This document shows positions 47,744 through 61,100 of a stretch of 64,000 nt of DNA, one piece after another. The notes under the pieces are model-generated. The model had not been told where the DNA came from, did no database searches, and saw only the letters and a list, made by a program, of their open reading frames with translations. The stretch is taken from positions 6,822,501 through 6,886,500 of the forward strand of contig OZ014412.1 in the NCBI GenBank assembly GCA_963965975.1. Reading direction: 5' to 3'. A program made the translations under genes and the position numbers. Each line of letters begins with the position of its first letter. Within the stretch, counting starts at the first letter, position 1. Origin of the DNA: Xestospongia bergquistia (lineage: Eukaryota; Porifera; Demospongiae; Haplosclerida; Petrosiidae).

Positions 47744-48872
47744 TGTCTTGTTATTAAGAAAACCTTTCTTTCTAATCTTCAATACATTCACTATTAAGTA
47801 TATCTGACTTCTCGTACATGATAATATTTTAATAGTCATACATGATATGATAACAATCATAGTTGATGTTGTTAATGTAAATAAACATATAAAAATAACA
47901 GTAAGTGCCTCTATAAACAAATGAGTATTATTATAAACACATCAACTATAATACTCTAACCTGTTGACACTATAGCATTATTAGATGGTTGTATAGTGAA
48001 TGTTAAGCTAGATATCACACTTGATGATTGAGTGGTTTCTAAATAAGGAAATAAACACACATATTTTATTGCCATGGTTACTCAAGTGTAATAGTCTAAC
48101 CAATTGACATCTTAACATTATTAAATGGATGTACATTACTGAATGTTAAACTAGATATGACAATTTATGATTTAATTGTTTGTAAATAAGGTAATAATTA
48201 ACATTTTCATTGACATGGCTATCTGAAGACTTATAAGTTGTTGAATAAAGTATAAATTATAGCATCAAGTCCACCACAAATTTCTTAAAGCATATTTTAA
48301 ACTTCTCTCTCCATTATATCTCTTATCACATCTATATAATATATATGTTCCATTATTAGATGACTGTTGATAAACACATGTCTGTTCAATTTCTAATGAT
48401 ATTTATGTCTTTCAAAAGTACCTGAGTAATGAAAATATAGTTATATGATAATAGAGTTATACACTTACTGATTTGATATGGTTTTGTTATTCTTGATACT
48501 AATGAATTATACATTTTAGTCTCAAATTATATATTATTGCCTTTTAAAATATCTATTTCAATTTAGTTAGTCTTACAATTACGCCATAGTGAACAAAGTA
48601 GTATATTCATAAAACAAAGAAGATTGCACAGTCATAATCTCAGAATTGACTCCATTAAAAACCAATAAAGATATGAACGATCACCATAACAAAACAAGGT
48701 AGATTGTTGACCAAAGCTTACATTAATAGAGTAAAAACATTATGAAAGATTTGAAACAACTTTAAATATTTGTTATTCTCGGATAGTCTTACATTCATAA
48801 TGGCAACATAATGAACAAGATAGTAAATTCAAAAGACAAAGAAGTTTGCAATTTCTTTGAAAAACAATTCAT
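47744..48872 (-). pseudogene. Relic of the small Ig/FN3 receptor upstream of R3
   Basis: The transmembrane exon (about 47815-47920) and the 81-nt stalk exons (about 47963-48180) are recognisable. The cysteine-bearing exon (48260-48420) has internal deletions, the Ig exon is a shred and the signal-peptide exon lies near 48872. The transmembrane exon donor has become AT, and the frame runs open into the R3 start. Confidence 0.7.
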
Positions 48873-48956
48873 CTCGTTTGTCTCATATATACATTACAAA
48901 TAGTCTAACTTGTGAACTTATATACATTATACTAATAATGACTATAGTCTACACAA

Positions 48957-51180
48957 TGTCACTTGAAATACATCTATTACACCTTCTGTCTTACACTGTT
49001 CTAGAGTGATACTTAGTGAACAACATACTCCAGAATGACTCACTGTGTCACTAGAGGAAAAGGAGATAGAAGAAGGAGCTATTGTTATGTGTACAGTCTC
49101 TCTACCTGCAATGTACAACTATTAGTCCTCCTCCAATCTTTTGTTGTACTTTAATAACTCCATCAATAACTTGTAACAATGTCTGAGGTTGTCTGACACA
49201 ACAATCATTAGGCCAGTCCAGTACTTGGAACTGGACTAAATTGTAAGTCAAGCTCTGAAAAAACATTGATATCATTAACTTCATTTCATTTTTGATATAT
49301 CTCTCACCTTGTTAGATAAATTGTTAACAAGAAGATTTCTCTCAATATATCCTTGCTTCTCCTCTTCAGAAGTACACCTTATACAGTACTCACCATATGT
49401 ACGATCTGTTGTTGGCCAGTACTGATAACATGTTTCCTAATTAATAGCAATAAAATATTGTATAAAGCATAAAAGACTTACCATTCCATTCTTTTCTAGT
49501 TCACATAACATAACAATAGCAGACACTTTATAATTCATTATCATCTTCCAAAAGTCTCTGGTAGTGTTCTCCATTGGACTCTGAGCTATAATGAATGATT
49601 TCTTCTCACGATAACCCTATAAATGAAGAATTGATTAATAAACAACACATTAATTTATTAACTCACATTTAAGAAAGAGGCATGAATATAGTCTTTAGTA
49701 CCATGAAGTGTAACAAGAAATCTCTTAGCTAAAAAAATATGGTCAATAGTACTAGATTTATTGTCCAACAGTCCTTATGTGGTAGGTACTTCTCAGAACG
49801 ATTTTTAGCCCTGTTCATCTCTGCTGTATTACAGTAAACATCATCATGATCAGGATTTATTTGAGATAAAAGATTAAACTGAGATTCTAGACCTGTCTGG
49901 TGTGTTTGGGGATTAGGTTCTTTAAGGTTTTGAAGCTCAAATTGGTACTTGTAACTGTTAGTTAAAAATAATGATAAAATTAAGCTTCCAGTTACATTAC
50001 ATTTATTTATCTAACACACTGAAATAAAAAATATGACATTTTAAACTAATTATAACATTTTGCTTACACAGTGATATGATCATACTATGGTTTCATTGTT
50101 TACCTTATATTGTTCACTAAAAGCAGCATTATCATCACTATGACAACTGGCTACATGGATACCAAGATCATCAAGTGATATAGGGAAAGTGGGAGGGATC
50201 TGAGGATCAAAACTGATAGTGGGAGAAGGAGAGTGAACTGGAGAGGAGGGAACAGTATATAATGCACCACCATTTTGTGATTTATTATGAGTTGTATTAG
50301 TGGGTATAGGGATGTCTGTAATTGCTGAATATTCTAACAATACAAACAATATTACTTGTAATATATTAACATATTGTATACCTGGTTCAGGTAATGATAT
50401 CTCAATATTAGCATGTTGTTTTACATTCTCATAACCAGCTGTATTTGATAAAGAGTAATGACTGGACATTTTCAATTTATTAACTACAGCATACTGTTGT
50501 TCTTCTAGTGAACATAAAACAATAACAATATTCTAATTAAGTCTACTGCACCTGTTTGTGGTCTAATTGTTTTCTTTTCAGTTAATATAAAGTTTTCATT
50601 ATTATAAATTTGTTTGGAATTCTTGTTTATTTTTCTGTTTCTATGTTAAACCATAAACCCCTTTACTAATTTATGTATTTATTACTGATCTTACCTTACA
50701 ACACATACTACAATTAGTATCACTACTATTAGCAATACAGTCAAGACAATAGCACTAACACCTCCAATTGCTATTACTACAATTAAAACTTATATGTGAT
50801 TAAAAATTACTTGTTATTTGTTTGGCTCTATTATAAAATTTAAACCATACTTCATTAACATTATCTTACCTCCATTAGTTGTTGAAGAATCAACTAGTGT
50901 TTGGTTAGAAATTACTGCCCATGCTCCATAACCATTAACAGTGTAACCACGTACACCAAACAGATAACAGGTGTTACTTATCAGATCACTTAGAGTCACA
51001 TTTCTACTACTTGTATTAGTTTTAATCATTGGATTAAATTCATCATTAGGAGAACAACTATCATTAAACTGATGAGTAGTGTGCCCTATCTCATATATGA
51101 TAATAGGATAGTCTACAGGAATATAACTAGGTACACTCCATGAAATAATAGCCCATGGTATACTAACTGGACCAGGAACT
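48957..51180 (-). pseudogene. RPTP remnant: FN3-5, helix, juxtamembrane and D2 without D1
   Basis: In gene order there is a damaged FN3-5 exon (about 50870-51180), helix (about 50705-50790), juxtamembrane exons (50103-50605), then D2 exons (49745 down to 48957). All D1 exons are deleted at a junction near 49945, and the last D2 exon is cut at 48957. The remaining D2 P-loop has His for Arg, as in R3. The 50480-51030 part is almost the same as R2 at 22380-22930, which suggests recent duplication or gene conversion. It follows the S2 tail directly. Confidence 0.85.
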
Positions 51181-51558
51181 AATTTTAATTTTTTTAATGT
51201 AACTTGTAGCTATAGTAGTAAAATATTTACCAGTTATTGTAAGATAATAATTTGTTATGACATTATCAACTTTTTACTGTTGGCTTTCACTTTATCAGTT
51301 GATAATAATTGAATGAGAGTAGTATAATGAGTATCTATAGATTAGATCCAGATTTCATTTGATTGGGTTTGATGTCAATTCATATAATTATCTTTTTACA
51401 TTTTTGACATATACATGATCTATTTCCATTAGCTGTGCAAATGACACACATTTCATGAAAATTAACTAAAATATCAATGTGAACTTAAAGTACAACAGCA
51501 ACAACATGAAAAAAAACACAATTATTGACAACGTAGACAGTTAATATGTAATATGTAT

Positions 51559-54500
51559 TCATATTGACTCATAGACACTGGTACCAGCAATATCTGTTGT
51601 TGACAGCTGACACTCATCATATATCACTTTACTCTCATTAGTTGGTTTAGACTGATGAAGACTGTATGGCTCACAGACTTGCATTTCAATATCTTCATCT
51701 GGTCTATAGATAGACAGTGTATGAATTAATACAAAGTAACAGAAATATGACAACACTTACCCACTCTCTTTTTGATGTTCACTTTTAGAGGCAACAGTTT
51801 CTGCCCTATTGAGTCTGTATAAAATTAAAATAGATGTAAGCATATGAATAATGAAGATTTGCTATACTATCGCTAAAAATAACAATATGAGAACTTACCT
51901 ACTGTCTGTTTGATGTTGATCTTTAGAAGAAGTGACAACTACTCTGTATCAAAGATAATACAACTTTACACATGTAGACTTTTCTTACCGTTTGCTGTGT
52001 ATAAATTGTAAGACATTAGCAATAGAACAAGCTATCACTACAGATAATAATATACCAACAAGTACACCCAGTCCAGTAATAGAACTAGTACAAGATATCA
52101 ATATAAATGTCAAATATTAGAGCAGTACCTTTTGCAACTTTCAGTACACAACGTAGGATCAGTTGTTGATGGTTCAACTAATGTTTGATTAGCAATAACT
52201 GTCCATGCTCCATAACCATTGACTGTATAACCACGTACACCAAACAGATAACAGGTGTTAGCTACCAGATTACTTATAATCATATTTGTACTACTTTTAT
52301 TAGTTTTAATCATTGGGTTAAACTCATCACTAGGAGAACAACTGCCATTAGACTGATGAGTAGTGTACCCTATCTCATATGTGATAATGGGATAGTCTAC
52401 AGGAATATAACTAGGTACACTCCATGAGATAACAGCCCATGCAGTAGACATCAAACTGGATAGTGTACTAACAAGACCAGGAACTGAGTAGAAAGTATGA
52501 ATGTATCTTACTATAACTGACAATGTACTTACTACTTTCAATTTGTACTTCAATACGATCACTGAATGGACCTCTTCCAATAGAGTTCACACCAGCTACA
52601 CTCATGTTATATACATTACCAAATACTAGATCATTCACAATGATATATCTCTCAGTACTAGTGAGGTTGTATGTGATACTATTGCTACTAATGATCACAA
52701 TATACTCAATGACTCTACCATTACGTAGATGACAGTTAATATCTTCCCATATGATTTTGTTTGATGTCAAATTTACTGAAAGAGCCATAATTGACTTTGG
52801 GGACCCAAATGGAACTAAACGATTATATTATTCAAATAATATTAATAATATATTTTACCTGAAGTGGGTTTTGTTTCATCAAATATCATTATTGGATTAG
52901 ACTCTCCTAATACATTACCAGCTCTCACTGTGATGATATAGTTCATACCACTGTACAATTCTCTTAAAACATAACTAAATGTTGTAATGGAGTGATGAGA
53001 AATAACAGAGACTAATGTCACATTCACAGAAAATAATTCAAAACAATATGGACTATAGGAGATGTTGTGATATATTACATAGTTACCATCTTCACTACTG
53101 GGATGGTAGTAGTTGAGACATTAGTCACTAATAGACTAGTTACTGGTGTAGGAACTAAACAATGAAGTAAGGTTATTTTTATCCAAATATGAACTCACCA
53201 TTAAACCTTAACAATGTTTGTGTACTATTAATTGAAGGAAGATCTTTATATGAGTACACATTGATGTTATATGTACTCAATGTTAGTCCATTGAATATAA
53301 CTTCATGTTCTGTAGTAGATAATATTTTGTTGGTACCTACTCCAGTAGTAGAGTTAATAACAACGACATATCCATTAGTCTGTGATGACATAGTCCAGTT
53401 GACTTTAATACTAGTCTCATTTAAAATATATGCCATCACATTAGATGGAGGACCACTAGGAACTAGAAGATGAAAATATTGTTAATAGAGCAACAACTAT
53501 TGTTAATAGAGCTACAACTAAATATCTGTAATATATATAATCTGTGACATTTATTGTTTGCTAGTTAAGTAAACAGTAACTAATAAAACTAACAATGTTT
53601 TGTTTACATATGTTATATGAGACTATCAGAACAAAGTTATGCAAAACCTATATGTACTATAGTAGCAGTATATATATGATATCAGATGAATAGCTATATA
53701 CCTTGTAATATCACAGTGTCACTGTAGTTCACTCCTTTATACATTGCTATACAGGTAACATTAACTGACACTCCCAGTGGATCAGGGTATACCAGTAGTG
53801 TGTTGTTGTATATGAAGAGATCAGAATCAAGTAATATATACATTGAATTGTTCTTCATCACTCCATTCACTAACCAGTAAACATCAGTAGTTACATTGAC
53901 AGTAATTGTCATACAATCAATATGATATTGAGTGTTTTGAAGTTCAGTAATTGATGAGATAAATGTCCAATTTACTGATAAAATAACTAAATTACAAAGC
54001 AAAAAATTAAAATAAACTTCTGTACCACAAATACCTGAAAATAATGTCTGTACACTAATTGTATTACTAGCAGGTCCAAGTATATCTTGATATGCTCTGA
54101 CTGTGATGTTATAAGTTGTTGTTGGCATTAGTTCCTTCAGTATCATCTCATTCTGACTACCTCCCTTTACTTGTTGTGTCACAGTGTGTGTGTCACTAGT
54201 GGCATTGACTATATATCCATCAGCATCAGATGGAACAGGTGTCCAACTGACAGTGATAGTAGTAGCTGTCTTGTTGACAAGAGTAGGAGGAGAAGGAGTA
54301 AATCCTGGAGCTGAGAGAATTACAAATGACTTCATGTAACTATAATAGTAGTACTTACCAGTTACTGTAAGATATTGATTTCTTCTGACATAGTCAACTT
54401 TTTCATAACACCTATATTTATGATCACCATTGTTGTTTGATTGACTAAATATTCCACTATTGATCTTCTCTCCATTCCATGTCATATTAATAGTACGAGA

Positions 54501-55244
54501 TATTGTATTGTTATTATTGTAAATGATATGACTTTCATTAATACAACTGTATCCAATGCTTGGTAATGAACAATCAAATTCAATACTCTGACTATTATAT
54601 ACATAATACCACCTGAAGTGTCTTTTAATACCACTTAGAATACACTGAACTGTGTATTGTTGTGGTACAACTGTCATATCAGAAGGAAGTTCAACAACAC
54701 TGTGTGATATAATCTCTACATGTACTATAGTAGATCAGTAACAAGTGACAGTGTGTACTAGTACAATGAAATATAACTTACAAAATATATTAACAGTAAT
54801 TATGTTGGTAGTAGGATCAGAACAATTAGTGGGTAGACAACACTTGTAGTAATTATTATATGGAACAACTTCATTAAATGTTATACTATCATTAAGTCTG
54901 TATAGACTGATACTAGCTGGATTATTAGTTTTGTCACAATGGAGAGGATTAGTATTACAACTAAGAGTGTTTCCATTAGGATCAACCCACTCTCCTCCAG
55001 ACAAAGTAGTATTAGGTAATGCACACTTCAGAGGAGAATAGTTGGGTTCTCCTTTTGTGATGTAAATATGATTGATGTAGGATCCATTAGGATAACAATC
55101 TCCATTGAATATCAGATAGATACCTAGAATATTATCAACAAATGAAGTACTATAATTAAGTCACTTACCTGAGTTTGGTGGACAGTTACTAATAACTTCA
55201 TTGACACATAACAAGAAGATAGTCAGCAGTAGTAGTACTGACAT
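51559..55244 (-). pseudogene. Short-tail Ig/FN3 receptor S2 with a frameshift in FN3 exon 7
   Basis: Thirteen exons match S1: 55169-55244, 54782-55123, 54359-54724, 54035-54310, 53702-53986, 53199-53462, 52859-53154, 52533-52814, 52129-52483, 51989-52084, 51899-51943, 51761-51814, 51559-51703. All but one keep the usual lengths. Exon 7 (52859-53154) is 296 nt instead of 315: 19 nt are missing around the conserved Trp of the FN3 fold (near 53104), giving a shifted frame and an early TAA. Because the exon is phase 1 on both sides, skipping it would give a full in-frame receptor with one FN3 domain fewer, so loss of function is likely but not certain. The tail ends SVYESI with a TGA stop. Confidence 0.75.
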
Positions 55245-55440
55245 TGTCTTGTTATTAAGAAAACCTTTCTTTCTAATCTTCAATATATTCACTATTAAGT
55301 ATACCTGACAACTTCTCGTACATGATAATATTTTAATAGTCATACATGATATGATAACAATCATAGTTGATGTTGTTAATGCAAATAAACATCCAAAAAT
55401 AACAGTAAGTGCCTCTATAAACAAATCAGTATTATTATAT
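55245..55440 (-). pseudogene. Transmembrane-exon relic of the small receptor upstream of S2
   Basis: Only the transmembrane exon (about 55310-55425, LTVIFGCLFALTTSTM) is left. Its acceptor and its GTATAC donor are kept, but the frame is also open into the S2 signal-peptide exon. Confidence 0.7.
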
Positions 55441-55485
55441 ACAAAAGAGTTTTATTATAAAAAAACAAAAGAGTTTTATTATAAA
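55441..55485. repeat. Short tandem duplication at a rearrangement junction
   Basis: ACAAAAGAGTTTTATTATAA occurs twice, separated by a few A bases, exactly where the transmembrane relic meets a truncated Ig1 exon. It looks like filler made when two array segments were joined. Confidence 0.85.
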
Positions 55486-55496
55486 CACAACACAAG

Positions 55497-55925
55497 TATT
55501 AGACAACACTTGAATGTATTGTTATTATCATTTCCATCAAATTCATTAAATATTTGTTCATTAGGTCTATATACAGTGATGTTAGCAGGATTATTAAAGC
55601 CATTACAACGAAGAGGGTTTTTGATTTTATTGTTACTATAGTTGACAGGTTGTCCATCAGGATTAACCCACTCTCCTCCAGACAAAGTGGAATTAGGCAA
55701 TACACACTGAAGATGTGACATATACTCATTTATTCCTGGTGTGATATAAATATGATTGATATATGAGTCATTAGGATAACAATTTCCATTCAACATCAGG
55801 TAAATATCTAGATTATTGTAAATAAATGATATACTATATATCAAGTCCCTAACTTGAGTCTGGTGGACAGTTACTAATAACTTCAATGACACATAACAAG
55901 GTCCTATTTTAACAGAGCCTTTCTT
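55497..55925 (-). pseudogene. Truncated signal-peptide and Ig1 exons
   Basis: This is a near-copy of the start of S3 (61831-62256). About 27 nt containing the start codon are missing near 55890, and the Ig1 exon is cut after its second cysteine pair at 55500. The copy cannot start normally. Confidence 0.8.
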
Positions 55926-56514
55926 TCTAATCTTCAATGTGAAGCCAACATTGTATTCACCATGATATATTTTAATGCACTAAACAAGGAATGCACGGAG
56001 ATCTTATGAAATGTGAATAATTTTGCATGTTTTCATAATCATAACTGAGTATAAATAATCATTTAACACAATAAACTATGTTGCCAATAAACATTATGTT
56101 AAAATATCTAAACAGATATGCATGCAATGTTTGTGTGAGTAAACAATACAGGACTAGATATGTATTGTTCAATCAACTATAACATGTTGAAATTGGAAGT
56201 CTTTAAAATATAAAGTAAAGAGTTGTATGCTGTGTGTGTTGGCTATTGTATAAATTTCACTGTCAAATTTATAATTACATGTAAACAAATGTTTATGAGA
56301 GTGATGTAATAAATATCTAATAATAGGTATCAGGTTTGATGTTAATTATCATTTTCATGATTTTGACAAATTTAGTTATTTTGTAAGTTGTTTCTTTGTC
56401 CCAAGTAATGGAAATAAATCATGGTGCCTGTATATTTAAACACAAAATACCAAATGCTGTTTAAAAGTAACGTAAGTATAACAACAGCTTCAGAACAACC
56501 ACAATTATTGACAA
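55926..56514. other. Intergenic spacer duplicated at 62257-62880
   Basis: Close to base-for-base similarity with 62257-62880 marks a recent segmental duplication. No gene is seen in it. Confidence 0.6.
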
Positions 56515-57960
56515 TATAAAATCAAACCACATACACCAAACATATAACATGTGTTACCTATCAGATCACTTATAGTCACATTTCTACTACTTGTATTAAT
56601 TTTAATCATTGGATTAAACTCATCATTAAGAGAATAACCACAATTAGACTGATGAGTAGTGTACCCTATCTCATATGTGATAATGGAATAGTCTACAGGA
56701 ATGTAACTAGGTACATTGCATGACATAACAGCCCATATAGTAGACATCAAACTAGAGAGTGTACCAACTGAAACAGGAACTGAGTAGAAGGTATAAATTA
56801 GCTCATTAGAACTGACAATGTACTTACCAGTTCCAATTTGTACTTCAACAGGATCTCCAAAGAGACCTCTTCCAATAGAGTTCACACCAGCTACACTCAT
56901 GTTATATACATTACCAAATACTAGATCATTCACAATGATATATCTCTCAGTACTGGTGAGGTTGTATGTGATACTATTGTTACTAATGATCACAATATAC
57001 TCAAAGATTCTACTATTTACATAGATGACAATCAACATCTTTCCAAGTGATTCTGTTTACCATCCCATCAAAGTTACTGAAAACTCATAATTGACTTGGG
57101 TGATCCAAATACAACAATAAGATTATATTATTTAAATTATATTAATAATTAAATTTTACCTGAAGTGCGTTTTGTTTTACTTAAAATCATCACTGGATTA
57201 GACTCTCCTAGTATATTACCAGCTCTCACTGTGATGATATAGTTCATACCACTGGACAATTCTCCTAATGTATAACTAAATGTTGTAGTTAACTGATGAG
57301 TAACGGAGACCAATGTCCCATTCACTAATGATACATAAAGACAAAATGGACTATAGGAGATGTTGTAGTATGTTACATCTTCACTACTTGGACTAGTCCA
57401 GTTTACTGTAATAGTAGTAGTTGAGACATCACTCACTGAGAGACTAGTTACTGGTTTAGGAACTAGACAATAAAATAATGCCAGATTATATTTATCCAAA
57501 TATGAACTCACCATGAAGATATTATAATAAACAAAAAAATTATATCAATACAGCTTTGCCTGTAGTCAAAATAATATTAATCTGTACACTAACTTTATTA
57601 CTAGCAGGTTCCAGTATATTGTGATAGGCTCTGACTCTTATATTATCAGTTGCTATTGATATCAGCTCCTTCAATGTGATCTTGTTCTGAATATTTTCAT
57701 TCACTTGTTTTGTCGCAGTGTGTGCGTCACTAGTGACATTGACAGCATATCCATCAGGTGTCCAACTGACAGTGACAGCAATGGCTGTCTTATTGACCAG
57801 AATAGGAAGAGAGGGAATAAGAGGATTATATATACATCCTGTAACTATAGAAGTAAAAGTACATACTAGTTACTCAATTTCTTACAACATTGTTAACTTT
57901 TTGTTGTTGGTTTTCATATTATCAGTTTGATAATAAGTAAATGAGAGTAGTATAGTAAGT
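56515..57960 (-). pseudogene. Receptor ectodomain remnant (scraps of Ig2, FN3-1, FN3-3, FN3-4, FN3-5)
   Basis: In gene order there is a scrap of Ig2 (57850-57960), a degenerate FN3-1 (57550-57840), FN3-3 (about 57160-57455), FN3-4 with lesions (about 56830-57100) and a truncated FN3-5 (56515-56785). There is no signal peptide, helix or tail. The left part matches 62886-63900. Confidence 0.8.
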
Positions 57961-58199
57961 ATCTACAGATTAGATACAGATAGGTGGTATTGGATTTGAT
58001 GCCAATACATCTAATTATCTTTTATGTTTTTGACAAAACAAAAAACTAAAACTAAAAGTACAATTAATGAAAAAAAGTTATGTTGCTTGTTTATTTAAAA
58101 CATGAAATATCAAATATTTCTTAAATGTAACATTAGTGTAGCAACAACGTGAGAAAACACAATTATTGATAATATAGTCAGTAAATATGCATTATGTAT

Positions 58200-61100
58200 T
58201 CATATGGACTCATAGACACTGGTACCAGCAATATCTGTTGTTGACAGTTGACACTCATCATATATCACTTTAATCTCATTAGTTGGTTTAGACTGATGAA
58301 GACTGTATGGCTCACAGACTTTCATTTCAATATCTTCATCAGATCTATAGATAGACAGTGTATGAATTAATACAAAGTAACAGATGACAACTTACCCATT
58401 ATCTTTTTGCTGTTGATCTTTAGAAGAAGTGACAACTACTCTGTATCAAACATGATACATCTTTATACATGTAGACTTTCTTACCGTCTGTTATGTATAA
58501 ATTGTAAGACATTAGAAATAGAACAAGCTATCACTACAGATAATAATATACCAACAAGTACACCCAGTCCAGTAATAGAACTAGTACAAGATATCAATAT
58601 AAATATCAAATATTAGAGACAGTACCTTTTACTACTACCAGTACACAATGTAGGATCTGTCGTTGATGGTTCAACTAATGTTTGATCAGCAGATATTGTC
58701 CATACTCCATAACCATTAACAGTGTAACCACGTACACCAAAGAGATAACAGGTGTTATCTATCAGATCACTTATAATTACATTTGTGTTACTTGTATTAG
58801 TTCTAATAATTTCAGTAAACTCATTAGGAGAACAACTGCCATTAGACTGATGAGTAGTATACCCTATCTCATATGTAATAATGGGATAGTCTACAGGAAT
58901 ATAACTAGGTACACTCCATGAGATAACAGCCCATGTAGTAGACATTAAACTGGATAGTGTACTAACTGGACCAGGAACTGAGTAGAAAATACAAATGTAA
59001 CTCACTATAACTGACAATGTACTTACTAGTTCCAATTTGTACTTCAATAAGATCACTGAAGGGACCTCTTCCAATAGAATTAACACCAGCTACACTCATG
59101 TTATATATATTACCAAATACTAGATCATTCACAATGATATATCTCTCAGTACTGGTGAGGTTGTATGTGATACTATTGTTACTAATGATCACAATATACT
59201 CAATGATTCTACCATTACGTAAATGGCAATTAATCTCTTCCCATATGATTTTGTTTGCTGTCAAATTTACTGAAAGAGCCATAATTGACTTTGGAGATCC
59301 AAATGGAACTATTTGATTATATTATTAAAATAATATTAATAAATATCTTTTACCTGAAGTGGGTTTTGTTTCAGCAAATATCATTACTGGACTAGACTCT
59401 CCTAGCATATTACCAGCTCTTACTGTGATGATGTAGTTCATACCATTGAGTAATTCTCTTAATATATAACTAAATGTTGCAATGAACTGATAAGGAGTAA
59501 CAGAGACCAATGTCACATTAACTGAAAATAAATCAGAACAAAATGGTTTATAAGAGATGTTGTAGTATGTTACATAGTTCCCATCTTCATTACTGGGACT
59601 AGTCCAGTTTATTGTAATAGTAGTAGTTGAGATATTAGTCACTAATAGACTAGTTACTGGTGTAGGAACTAAACAATGAAGTAAGATTATTTTTATCTAA
59701 ATATGAACTCACTATTAAACCTTAACAATGTTTGTGTACTATTAATTGAAGGAAGATCTTTATATGAGTACACACTGATGTTATATGTACTCAATGTTAG
59801 TTCATTGATTATAACTTCATCTTCTGTAGTAGATAATATCTTGTTGGTACCTACTCCAGTAGTAGAGTTAATGACAATGACATATCCATTAGTCTGTGAT
59901 GACATAGTCCAGTTGACTTTAATACTAGTCTCATTTAAAATATATGCCATCACATTAGATGGAGGACCACTAGGAACTAGAAGATGAAAACATTGTTAAT
60001 AGAGCAACAACTATTTTGGGGCCAACGGATCCCAGTCCAACTACAACTAATAAATATCTGTAATATATATAATCTGTGACATTTATTGTTTGCTAATTAA
60101 GTAAACAGTAACTAATAAAACTAACAATTTTTTGTTTACATATGTTATATTAGACTATCAGAACAAAGTTATGCAAAACCTATATGTACTATAATAGCAG
60201 TATATATATGATATCAGATGAATAGCTATATACCTTGTAATATCACAGTGTCACTGTAGTTCACTCCTTTATACATTGCTATACAGGTAACATTAACTGA
60301 CATTCCGAGTGGATCAGGATATACCAGTAGTGTGTTGTTGTATATGAAGAGATCAGAATCAAGTAATATATACATTGAATTGTTCTTCATCATTCCATTT
60401 AAAATATATGCCATCACATTAGATGGAGGACCACTAGGAACTAGAAGATGAAACCATTGTTAATAGAGTAACAACTATTTTGGTGCCCAATGGACTACCA
60501 GTCACAGCTACAATTAATAAATATTTGTCATATATATAATCTGTGAAGTTTGTTGTTTGATAATTAAGTAAGAAGTAACTAATAAAACTAACACAATGTT
60601 TTGTTTATGTATATTAGATTAAACTATCAGAACAAAGTTATGGAAAATCTACAACTAGTTTATAAATTAGTACATGATATCAGATGAATAGCTATATACC
60701 TTGTAATATCACAGTGTCACTGTAGTTCACTCCTTTATACATTGCTTTACAGGTAACATTAACTGACACTCCTAGTGGATCAGGATATACCAGTAGTGTG
60801 TTGTTGTATATGAGGAGATCAGAATCAATTAATGTATACATTGAGTTGTACTTCATCACTCCATTCACTAACCAATAAACATCAGTAGTAGCATTGACAG
60901 TAGTTGTGATACAATTAATATGATATTGAGTGTTTTGAAGTTCAGTAATGGATGAGATAATTGTCCAATTTACTGATAAAATAACTAGATTACAAAGAAA
61001 AAATTAAAATAAACTTCTGTACCATAAATACCTAAAAATATTGTCTGTACACTAGTTATATTACTAGCTGGTCCCAGTATATCTTGATATGCTCTGACTG

